From CAZVFH01 sp964626415 (lineage in GTDB: Bacteria; Patescibacteriota; UBA1384; XYA2-FULL-43-10; CAINNR01), in NCBI GenBank assembly GCA_964626415.1, contig CAZVFH010000015.1:1-17619 (forward strand): DNA of 17,619 bases. Direction: 5' to 3'. Made by a program: the position numbers and the translations under genes. Position 1 is the stretch's first letter. Every line of letters begins with the position of its first letter. Under the pieces are notes generated by a model. That model was given only the letters and a program-made list of their open reading frames with translations, did not search any database and had not been told where the DNA came from. Shown here in pieces: positions 8,068 to 13,158 of the stretch.

Positions 8068-8512
8068 TCTCTAGAAGGGGAGAGGCAAGTGGATTTTTTA
8101 TTTTCCTTTTTTATTTTTCAAAATATTTTTCTGGAAAAACCTGAGAGTAGTAAATTTGATAATTCAGGACTGATAAATGTTAGTAGGGTAGTGGTGCCCC
8201 CCGCCAAGAAAAAAATTAAGCATTGGATTTGTCTGACAAAATATGTAAAAACACCCGAATGCTTCTGCCATAAAAATGTCGCATAATATTCAAAATAGCG
8301 GTAAATATTTTTTCTGATTTTTTGCTTCGAAATAATTTGCTGGATAAAGAAGCCAAAGCTGAATTGGCTGTTTTGTGTATTTTTTTATTGGCAATTTTCA
8401 AACTCCCCGATGATGAAAAAAACTATCTCCCCTGCTTTGAAATAAAAGTGAAATTGTCGCAAGTAAAAAAATACGGGCCAAAAACGCCCTCTTAAATTCT
8501 TTCTACTTCCCT
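8068..8512. other. Gene-poor stretch with no convincing gene
   Basis: About 445 nt hold only low-quality reading frames. A plus-strand frame from 8089 (GTG, 65 codons) is Phe/Lys-rich with no recognisable motif. A plus-strand frame open from about 8275 to TAA 8495 (LLDKEAKAELAVLCIFLLAI...) has no ATG and could be a gene remnant; the minus-strand frame at 8216-8401 is its shadow or vice versa. AAGCATT/AATGCTT (about 8218 and 8259) form a wide inverted repeat. I see no RNA gene here. Confidence 0.5.
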
Positions 8513-8540
8513 CTATTCTCTATTCACTATTCCCTATTCT
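8513..8540 (+). repeat. Four tandem 7-nt repeats, CTATTCN
   Basis: CTATTCT, CTATTCA, CTATTCC and CTATTCT follow one another without gaps, in a pyrimidine-rich tract that begins with a related CTACTTC at 8503. Only the seventh base varies. Confidence 0.8.
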
Positions 8541-8552
8541 TGCATGAGAAAC

Positions 8553-8595
8553 TGGTAGCTGCGGTCCGCCTGAGGCGGACGACCTTGGGCTTACC
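8553..8595 (-). pseudogene. tRNA-Thr-like 3' half whose T arm is a palindrome
   Basis: Read on the minus strand, GGTAAGCCCAAGGTC (8595-8581) fits the anticodon (GGU), 3' anticodon stem and variable loop of a tRNA-Thr. CGCAGCT+A+CCA (8563-8553) fits the 3' acceptor strand, discriminator base and CCA. Between them, where the 17-nt T arm belongs, is a 17-nt palindrome instead of a TTCGA-type loop. No 5' half (acceptor AGCTGCG or D arm) is found upstream, so this cannot be a functional tRNA. The Thr assignment rests on the GGUAA context and is tentative. Confidence 0.65.
8564..8580. repeat. 17-nt palindrome GTCCGCCTGAGGCGGAC
   Basis: It is a perfect inverted repeat with 8-nt arms around one central base. 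The same sequence, apart from the central base, recurs at 16020-16036, also between tRNA-derived flanks. Confidence 0.9.
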
Positions 8596-8597
8596 TG

Positions 8598-8698
8598 CCC
8601 TGCACCAATGGTGGCTGTGGGAGGGATCGAACCTCCAACCTACAGCTTATGAGTCTGCCGCTCTGCCATTGAGCTACACAGCCGAATTTGGTGCAGGG
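8598..8698. repeat. 11-bp inverted repeat flanking tRNA-Met
   Basis: CCCTGCACCAA (8598-8608) and TTGGTGCAGGG (8688-8698) bracket the tRNA-Met gene. In the precursor RNA they could pair and extend the acceptor stem region. One copy also looks like a tRNA 3' end (CCCTGC-A-CCA) belonging to the upstream tRNA-like remnant. Confidence 0.7.
8609..8683 (-). tRNA. tRNA-Met, anticodon CAU (elongator)
   Basis: Cloverleaf on the minus strand: acceptor GGCTGTG/CACAGCC (7 bp); D arm GCTC/GAGC; anticodon loop CTCATAA giving CAU; T arm GGAGG-TTCGATC-CCTCC; A73; encoded CCA (8611-8609). The anticodon stem GCAGA/GCTGT has a G-U at 27:43 and an A/G mismatch at 31:39. CAU may be elongator Met or lysidine-modified Ile2. 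A separate tRNA-Ile(UAU) in the window and the GGCTxxGTAGCTC start, as in elongator Met, favour Met. Confidence 0.88.
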
Positions 8699-8766
8699 TG
8701 AAAGTCCCACGCTCCCCGCCCCGCACCTTTATGGTGCCGGGGTAACCAACTGAGCTACACAGCCAC
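8688..8766 (-). pseudogene. Degenerate tRNA-like sequence with a GC palindrome at its centre
   Basis: On the minus strand the 5' part, GGCTGTGTAGCTCAGTTGGT (8764-8745), copies the acceptor and D region of a tRNA-Met-like gene, and the 3' end reads CCCTGC-A-CCA. The centre is a hairpin in which CCCC and GCACC (8719-8727) pair with GGTGC and GGGG (8733-8742, one bulge); it replaces the D-stem 3' strand and leaves a 5-nt loop. The 5' and 3' acceptor strands do not pair, and no TTCGA-type loop exists. I read it as a chimeric remnant, not a working tRNA. Confidence 0.6.
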
Positions 8767-8784
8767 GAAAATTTTAAAAAATAC

Positions 8785-9039
8785 TCATAACCAAATTTGA
8801 TTTATTAAATTCTCTTTTTTTGTTCTTGACCACCCTTTAATTTGCTTTTCTCTTTTTATGGCCTCTATTTCAGTTGCAAATTTTTGATTCCAAACTATTT
8901 TGATCGGTCGATTTTTAGCTGTAAATTTGGAACCTGTTTTGCTTAAATGCCGATTAAATCTTTCAGTTAAATTATCCGTATGACCGACATAATATTTATT
9001 ATTCTGACAAAGTAAGATATAAGTGTAATAATATTTCAT
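8785..9039 (-). CDS. GIY-YIG nuclease-domain protein (YhbQ/UvrC-like, single domain)
   Basis: The 84-aa protein is one GIY-YIG domain. The first strand pair has YTYILLC and YYVGHTDNL (the GIY and YIG positions), followed by the conserved Arg in ERFNRH and the Glu in IKREKQIKGWSR. Such small proteins are widespread in CPR bacteria and are annotated as putative endonucleases; the physiological substrate is unknown. It lies between the tRNA remnants and the assembly gap, with no Shine-Dalgarno before the ATG. No target or partner domain is fused. Confidence 0.9.
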   Translation of the reverse strand: MKYYYTYILLCQNNKYYVGHTDNLTERFNRHLSKTGSKFTAKNRPIKIVWNQKFATEIEAIKREKQIKGWSRTKKENLINQIWL

Positions 9040-9062
9040 ATAATTCGCTCTTCGACAAGCTC

Positions 9063-9162
9063 NNNNNNNNNNNNNNNNNNNNNNNNNNNNNNNNNNNNNN
9101 NNNNNNNNNNNNNNNNNNNNNNNNNNNNNNNNNNNNNNNNNNNNNNNNNNNNNNNNNNNNNN
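9063..9162. other. Assembly gap (100 N)
   Basis: Exactly 100 unknown bases, a conventional scaffold placeholder of unknown true size. The left edge ends in CTCTTCGACAAGCTC and the right edge begins CAGAGC, which together would form a GCTCT...AGAGC hairpin. The break probably sits in a palindromic repeat. Confidence 0.95.
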
Positions 9163-9187
9163 CAGAGCATTCGACTCTCTTACTAAT

Positions 9188-9229
9188 AAAACATGGCATG
9201 TGGCAATTTAAATTTTTTGGCCTGCCATG
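9188..9229 (-). terminator. Probable intrinsic terminator after tRNA-fMet
   Basis: On the minus strand CATGGCA (9229-9223) pairs with TGCCATG (9198-9192), with further partial GGC/GCC pairing inside, and is followed by TTTTATT. It lies about 34 nt downstream of the initiator tRNA end. Confidence 0.6.
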
Positions 9230-9262
9230 AGCGAGGAGAAAATTTATTTTCGACGAGTCGAA

Positions 9263-9338
9263 TGGTAGCGGGGGTCCGATTCGAACGGACGACCTCAAGG
9301 TTATGGGCCTTGCGAGCTGACCACTGCTCCACCCCGCG
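9263..9338 (-). tRNA. Initiator tRNA-fMet, anticodon CAU
   Basis: The cloverleaf begins CGCGGGG-TG-GAGC, as bacterial initiator tRNAs do, with A11:U24 in the D stem. The anticodon stem is CAAGG/CCTTG and the loop CCCATAA gives CAU. The T arm is GTCCG-TTCGAAT-CGGAC and the acceptor 3' strand CCCCGCT is followed by A73 and an encoded CCA (9265-9263). Position 1:72 is unpaired, a hallmark of initiators, but as C/U rather than the usual C/A. Only two of the three usual G-C pairs next to the loop are kept (A29:U41), and position 33 is C instead of U. Confidence 0.93.
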
Positions 9339-9351
9339 ATTAGCACTTTCT

Positions 9352-9380
9352 ACATTAGCAAAAAAATTAAAAAAAAGCAA
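9352..9380 (-). promoter_or_regulatory. Candidate promoter of tRNA-fMet
   Basis: On the minus strand TTGCTT (9380-9375) is 17 nt from TAATGT (9357-9352), with TGC directly before the -10 (extended -10 pattern), about 13 nt upstream of the tRNA. Hexamer matches are only 3/6 each. Confidence 0.4.
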
Positions 9381-9411
9381 CCAATCTTGCTGATGAAAAT
9401 TGCTACTAACC

Positions 9412-9533
9412 TTGAATTACAAAATATATATTCCGAATGTCATCCCGAATTTATTTCGGGATCTCAGTAATTGATTACTGGGATGCTGAAATAAATTCAG
9501 CATGACAAACCTTATACCAATTTCGTAATTCAA
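9412..9533. repeat. MITE-like element of nested inverted repeats
   Basis: Outer arms TTGAATTAC (9412-9420) and GTAATTCAA (9525-9533) enclose inner arms TGTCAT (9438-9443) and ATGACA (9502-9507). Inside are three hairpins: CCCGAA/TTCGGG, CAGTAAT/ATTACTG and TGCTGAA/TTCAGCA. The inner unit, TGTCATCCCGAA...TTCAGCATGACA, is of a kind seen as small non-coding repeats in several bacterial groups. There is no transposase. Confidence 0.7.
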
Positions 9534-9554
9534 AGTACTAAATAAAAACTGAAA

Positions 9555-10544
9555 TTATTCCTTCCCTTTCTTAAATCGTGGATGGAATTCGAGAAGATAA
9601 TAGATCGAGAGGACGACGATTTCCAATAACCAAAAGTATCGACAAAGAATCGTTTCTAAATAAAATTGGTCAAAGTAGTTTTGAAGAAAATATAATCCAA
9701 CAGCAACCAAAAGAGGCCAAAACCAGAAAAGTGGAATTTTGCGAGATTTGCCGAAGCGATTATAAAAATAGAGAAAAACTATCAGAACCAAAAGCAGAAT
9801 TAGCCACCAAAAACATAGTGTTTTCGCTTTGGTTTCAGCTCCTTTGGCGACTCCTTGCGAGATTTCTTCGGTTTTATTGTTGTTATCCGCAACATCTGAT
9901 TTCGGTTGATTATCAGTCACTGCGACAACATTACTGCTGGGTTGATTCCGACTGGGGGAACTGGGAGAAATTGCCGCAATTAAATCCTGAACAAAACCGA
10001 TTGCCGGTGGAGGCGAAGGATTATTGACTGGTTCCGGTTGATCGGTTGATTCATTGCCGAAAACAAAATCAAAACTTACTGTTGTCTGACCTTGATATTC
10101 GTTGCCAGAAATAGCAGGAAATATTGCCGCAATTTGCAAATTCTTGGTTTCGCCCGCATTAATTGATGACAATACAACTTTAGATCCGTTCGGAAGCGAC
10201 GCCAAATTTGCTAGCGTTTCATTCCAGATCGGTACTCCGCCATCCCGCGGTTCAATTTGCAAAACCGAAGCAAGGGCGCCAGAGACACTATTAGCGGCAA
10301 TCGAAAATGAGTGCGACAAAGTACCATTATTGGTAATTATTAGATCCTTTACCACCGTTTTACCAGGATACATATTAGTTTCATTAAACAGCTGATCACC
10401 GCTAAAAGAAATGGAAAGTGGTCCGGCAGTCAAATTTGCCGCATAAATTTTGTAGCTAAAAATTCCAAACCCAGCAAATCCAGCGAGTAAAGACAAGATC
10501 ATAACCCAAAGACCAATTTTTCTTGTTGATGTTCTTCTAAACAT
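9555..10544 (-). CDS. TasA/CalY-like surface protein with C-terminal membrane tail
   Basis: Starting at ATG 10544, which has AGGAGG 5 nt upstream, the protein is 329 aa. An ATG at 10601 in the same frame is rejected because it lies deep in the preceding gene and lacks that RBS. An N-terminal hydrophobic segment (about 12-32) is followed by a beta-rich domain resembling TasA/camelysin (LTAGPLSISFSG, NMYPGKTVVKDLIITNNG). Then comes a Pro/Ser/Asn linker of about 80 residues and three or so hydrophobic segments (FWWLILLLVLIVFLYFY, WFWPLLVAVGLYFL, FWLLEIVVLSIYYLL). It may anchor or cap a surface fibre. The last gene of the sipW cluster, it overlaps its neighbour by 8 nt (ATGTTTAG). Confidence 0.75.
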   Translation of the reverse strand: MFRRTSTRKIGLWVMILSLLAGFAGFGIFSYKIYAANLTAGPLSISFSGDQLFNETNMYPGKTVVKDLIITNNGTLSHSFSIAANSVSGALASVLQIEPRDGGVPIWNETLANLASLPNGSKVVLSSINAGETKNLQIAAIFPAISGNEYQGQTTVSFDFVFGNESTDQPEPVNNPSPPPAIGFVQDLIAAISPSSPSRNQPSSNVVAVTDNQPKSDVADNNNKTEEISQGVAKGAETKAKTLCFWWLILLLVLIVFLYFYNRFGKSRKIPLFWFWPLLVAVGLYFLQNYFDQFYLETILCRYFWLLEIVVLSIYYLLEFHPRFKKGKE

Positions 10545-11214
10545 TTGAACCTCCTGGGGTACCGTAATTGTTGTCTTCGACATCCCAATAAATCGTGCCA
10601 TTGGAACTGACGTCGGTAAACCAGTTTGATGCTTGCGTCCCGTCGTTAGGAATCGGGTTTCGCGACATTGATTTCTTTGATGTACTATTTATGCCGGCTA
10701 ACGGAGTTCCGCCGTTACCGGCAGTATCAATTAAATTTGCTGGTTCAATAATTCCATTATAAAGTTTGATTTGCAAAGCAGAATTTGAAAGGTCAACACT
10801 GGCGGTAAAATAATTTGGAGCCACATTCAAAGAAGAGGAAGCATTTTCATTTGAATAGTTCGAAACTAGATAATAACCGCCAGCCGGAATGCTCGCACCA
10901 GCTGGCAAAGTCAACATTATTGTTTCGACGCCAGTGTTTTTGGAAAGAGTCCAACCAGATAAATCAACGCTAGTTGATGTCATATTTCTAAGTTCAATCC
11001 ATTCATCGGCCGTATGTCCGACCGAACCCATCCACATCAGCTCATTAACCACAACTCTGGCTGACTCCGGCTCTACTGGCCAAGACGCCGCAGTAAATAA
11101 ATTCCCCTGTGATGTTTCATTGTCGAAAAATGAAGCGCTAGAATAAGAAGCACCGCTAATAATTATAACTCCGAAGACAAATATGATTTTTACATAAGAA
11201 AGAAATCTAATCAT
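10537..11214 (-). CDS. Secreted lamin-tail-domain protein with SipW-type signal
   Basis: The start is ATG 11214 (225 aa), with AGGAG just upstream, rather than the in-frame ATG 66 nt earlier inside sipW. The signal segment (about 5-25) leads into SFFDNETSQGNLFTAASW, the pattern typical of SipW-processed TasA-family proteins. From about residue 50 the sequence matches a lamin tail domain: VVVNELMWMG, DEWIELRN, VDLSGWTLS, then GYYLVSN. LTD domains are beta-sandwich folds found on bacterial surface proteins, often for adhesion or binding; the ligand here is unknown. It overlaps sipW (ATGATTAG) and the next gene (ATGTTTAG) by 8 nt each, indicating coupled translation. Confidence 0.85.
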   Translation of the reverse strand: MIRFLSYVKIIFVFGVIIISGASYSSASFFDNETSQGNLFTAASWPVEPESARVVVNELMWMGSVGHTADEWIELRNMTSTSVDLSGWTLSKNTGVETIMLTLPAGASIPAGGYYLVSNYSNENASSSLNVAPNYFTASVDLSNSALQIKLYNGIIEPANLIDTAGNGGTPLAGINSTSKKSMSRNPIPNDGTQASNWFTDVSSNGTIYWDVEDNNYGTPGGSNV

Positions 11215-11836
11215 TTTCTCCTTTTCTAACTTTTGGCTTTTTGGATTTTTTTTTAGACAAACTGACCTTTGATTCGACATTTTTTCGCCTTCTTAAAATC
11301 AGCAGTTTCGCCTCTTTTCTAATTTTTTTGACTTCCTCAAAAATAATAATTATTGAAGGTAATATGATCAGTAATAATAAGCCGGGCAAAGTTTTTACAT
11401 ACGACAAGATGTATCCTAAATATACTACAGAAAACAAATACTTTCCGATAATTCTATCTTCGGTAACTGCTCCAACATCAGGGCTTTCGTTAGCATCCCC
11501 TTTCGTTTGATAAAGTATAACATCACCTTCCTTGTATACTGAAAATATCCTATGAGTCACACTCTCTTTTTTTAATTTCAATCCCGTGGGCAAAAATGTG
11601 ATCACATCACCTGATTGATAACTTGGACTCGGTTTGACTACGATCAAGCTACCAACAGGAATAGTCGGTGACATAGAGCCGGACAGCACAGACATCACTT
11701 GATAATTACCTTTAATTGGCATGAGAGTGACAACCAAGAGAATACCGATTGTCAACAAAAAAACTAATGCTATATTTGTGATTACAATTAGGATTTTTTT
11801 TGAAGTACTTATTTTAATTTCTGTTTTATTTCGCAT
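11207..11836 (-). CDS. sipW: Signal peptidase I, SipW (ER-like) type
   Basis: The 209-aa protein has an N-terminal TM (about 15-40), the catalytic Ser motif SVLSGSMSPTIP (Ser54 before Met), and THRI with His95 in place of the Lys of ordinary bacterial signal peptidase I. It also has KGDANESPD (Asp114, Asp120) and a second TM (about 152-166) followed by a very basic tail. The Ser/His pair defines the SipW/ER-type class, which in Bacillus cleaves TasA and related proteins. Neighbours on both sides encode SipW-type signals, which fits. There is no Shine-Dalgarno, and a hairpin separates it from tasA upstream. Confidence 0.93.
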   Translation of the reverse strand: MRNKTEIKISTSKKILIVITNIALVFLLTIGILLVVTLMPIKGNYQVMSVLSGSMSPTIPVGSLIVVKPSPSYQSGDVITFLPTGLKLKKESVTHRIFSVYKEGDVILYQTKGDANESPDVGAVTEDRIIGKYLFSVVYLGYILSYVKTLPGLLLLIILPSIIIIFEEVKKIRKEAKLLILRRRKNVESKVSLSKKKSKKPKVRKGEND

Positions 11837-11850
11837 TTTTGTTTTCTGTT

Positions 11851-11878
11851 ATCCTGCCAATTACTTAATCGGCAGGAT
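11851..11878. promoter_or_regulatory. Intergenic hairpin between tasA-like gene and sipW
   Basis: ATCCTGCC (11851-11858) and GGCAGGAT (11871-11878) form a perfect 8-bp stem. On the transcribed (minus) strand it is followed by AACAGAAAAC with no U tract. It is more likely an mRNA processing or stabilising hairpin, raising tasA over sipW expression, than a full terminator. Confidence 0.6.
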
Positions 11879-11897
11879 TTATAAAACAAAATAAGGA

Positions 11898-12521
11898 TTA
11901 CTGCGCTGTTGTTTGAGCTAACTCGAAAGTCATATCCAATCCGGCAGAATCGGTCTGTCCCTGATTATCATTTGGACCGTTGTTATACCACTTGTACTGG
12001 CTGGTGATACATATTTCCTGACCAGCTGTGAGGGGAATGTTTGCATCATAGTCAGATGCAATTCCGCCAAGCGGAGTGCTTACTTCGAAAATCCCGTAAA
12101 TGTAACTATCGCCCTCGTACCAAGCAAAATTTCCGTCGCAGCTGTAATCTCTAAACATGCTATATGACATAAGATCCTGAAGTTCACCAACGCCTGGTGT
12201 GATATCACCAGCATCCGCTTCCGGATCAAGAAAATCGTTTTCTTGATTCGTTACTACGATATTGTGAATATCGAGATATCCAGGAATTGATCCAACATTT
12301 TTTAACCTATACACTGCTCCACCTTGTCTGCCAACACTTAAATTTGTGATGCTGTACTTCACAACATTTGTATTGCCGCCATCAATATTCAAATCAAGGG
12401 TGCCAGAAGTGAAGGTGTTGCCATTAGATGTTTCACTATCAGAAAAATAGGCACGAGTTGCAACGGTCGCAAAAATTGAAACAATTGCTAAAGTTAGTAA
12501 ACTTTTTGCTATTCTCAACAT
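11898..12521 (-). CDS. TasA/CalY (camelysin family) surface fibre protein
   Basis: The 207-aa secreted protein has an N-terminal hydrophobic signal (about 5-23) followed by AYFSDSETSNGNTFTSGTLD, the classic SipW-dependent motif of TasA and camelysin. The body is beta-rich with YRLKNVGSIPGYLDI and ends with a Gln/Thr-rich tail. In Bacillus, TasA forms biofilm fibres after SipW cleavage; similar fibre formation here is an inference. The ATG has AAGGAG 6 nt upstream. The gene leads the cluster with sipW, an LTD protein and a second TasA-like protein, and has a long leader of about 105 nt or more. Confidence 0.88.
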   Translation of the reverse strand: MLRIAKSLLTLAIVSIFATVATRAYFSDSETSNGNTFTSGTLDLNIDGGNTNVVKYSITNLSVGRQGGAVYRLKNVGSIPGYLDIHNIVVTNQENDFLDPEADAGDITPGVGELQDLMSYSMFRDYSCDGNFAWYEGDSYIYGIFEVSTPLGGIASDYDANIPLTAGQEICITSQYKWYNNGPNDNQGQTDSAGLDMTFELAQTTAQ

Positions 12522-12629
12522 AATTTTCTCCTTTTGGATATTTAATCAAATCTCGCGGCTATCGACCAAGCCAGATTAAAAAATCAGCAGATACAAAACG
12601 GTGAAAAGACCAGTATGGTGCTGTTTTTT

Positions 12630-12678
12630 AAAATATTCTTATTCGGTTATTGTCTCAAATAAAGAATATACTTGTCAA
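12630..12678 (-). promoter_or_regulatory. Candidate promoters and leader of the tasA-sipW cluster
   Basis: Two overlapping options exist on the minus strand: TTGACA (12678-12673), 18 nt, GACAAT (12654-12649); or TTGAGA (12658-12653), 17 nt, TATTTT (12635-12630). Both leave a leader of about 100 nt. The leader holds CAGCA...TGCTG followed by a T6 run, which could act as an attenuator. Confidence 0.45.
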
Positions 12679-12679
12679 A

Positions 12680-13072
12680 CTATCTACCAAAAAAATAAAT
12701 ACGCCAGTAAATGTAATTTGGACGATTGATTATAACCGGCGATAGGTCGGCTTTTTTGGACTTTTTTGAATCAGGATCATACGCTACAGCTACAACCGTT
12801 TCCCCTGGTGCCGCATAGCGCAACTTACTTCGAGCAATCTTTTCCCTGTAAGTGTCAGTTTTAAAATAGATGATATTCAACCGTGATTCTTCAACTTGAT
12901 TTTTAAGATCCACTATTTCCTGTCGTTTTTGATTGATAATTTCATTTTGTTTGAAATTGTCATAAATCACCTTGCCAACAACAAAAAAAGAGTAAATTAT
13001 AAAAAGAAAAATTAAGAATCGGCCAAAACCCTCAGGCAAACTCTCTTTAATTTTTACAAATCTACTTGTCAT
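12680..13072 (-). CDS. FtsB/DivIC-family septum formation initiator
   Basis: The 130-aa bitopic protein has a short basic N-terminus, one TM helix (FGRFLIFLFIIYSFFVVGKV, about 16-35), a coiled coil rich in Glu/Lys/Asn (about 40-70) and the family-type end YREKIARSKLRYAAPGETV. DivIC/FtsB proteins stabilise the divisome with FtsL and FtsQ. The extra C-terminal stretch (SPVIINRPNYIYWRIYFFGR) is longer than in short family members. The ATG is preceded by an extended -10 promoter only 8 nt away and has no Shine-Dalgarno, so the mRNA is probably leaderless. Confidence 0.85.
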   Translation of the reverse strand: MTSRFVKIKESLPEGFGRFLIFLFIIYSFFVVGKVIYDNFKQNEIINQKRQEIVDLKNQVEESRLNIIYFKTDTYREKIARSKLRYAAPGETVVAVAYDPDSKKSKKADLSPVIINRPNYIYWRIYFFGR

Positions 13073-13080
13073 TTATCTAA

Positions 13081-13089
13081 ATTATAACA
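13081..13089 (-). promoter_or_regulatory. Extended -10 promoter of the FtsB/DivIC gene
   Basis: TGTTATAAT on the minus strand is a perfect extended -10 with consensus hexamer. It ends 8 nt before the ATG, which puts the transcription start at or within a base or two of the start codon. The -35 region is occupied by the terminator hairpin of the upstream gene and has no match. Confidence 0.65.
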
Positions 13090-13128
13090 CAAAAAGTTTG
13101 CGGGCTCGCCGGAGGCGAGCCCGCAAAC
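13089..13128 (-). terminator. Strong intrinsic terminator of the fibronectin-III gene
   Basis: GTTTGCGGGCTCGCC (13096-13110) pairs perfectly over 15 bp with its complement at 13114-13128 around a 3-nt loop. On the minus strand it is followed by TTTTTGTG. It lies 30 nt after the stop of the 499-aa gene. The GC palindrome stands out in the AT-rich context and may be a repeat element adopted as a terminator. Confidence 0.9.
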
Positions 13129-13158
13129 ATCAAACTCTGACTCTATAAACAATTAAGC

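Noticed and set aside
8089..8286. 65-codon plus-strand frame with GTG start and a GGGGAG-like upstream sequence
   Set aside because: Phe/Lys-rich composition, no motif, no stop-adjacent terminator, and an unusual GTG start in an AT-rich spacer; probably chance.
8275..8495. Plus-strand open frame without ATG (LLDKEAKAELAVLCIFLLAI...)
   Set aside because: No start codon or RBS and no recognisable family; at most a decayed gene fragment, so not called as a CDS.
8609..8683. CAU tRNA as Ile2 (lysidine type)
   Set aside because: The window already has a tRNA-Ile(UAU), and the 5' sequence resembles elongator Met; not excluded without tilS information.
8999..9346. Minus-strand frame running through the N gap
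   Set aside because: It is open only because the Ns are unknown; its N-terminal part is the tRNA-fMet gene translated, not a protein.
9578..10027. 149-codon plus-strand frame antisense to the TasA-like gene
   Set aside because: It is the shadow of a gene that has an RBS, signal segment and domain pattern on the other strand.
10545..10601. Longer start for the TasA-like protein (MARFIGMSKTT...)
   Set aside because: The ATG at 10544 has a perfect AGGAGG and begins right at the signal segment; the longer form lies within the LTD gene with no RBS.
11851..11878. Hairpin between the tasA-like gene and sipW as a full terminator
   Set aside because: No U tract follows on the transcribed strand, so it is listed as an intergenic hairpin only.
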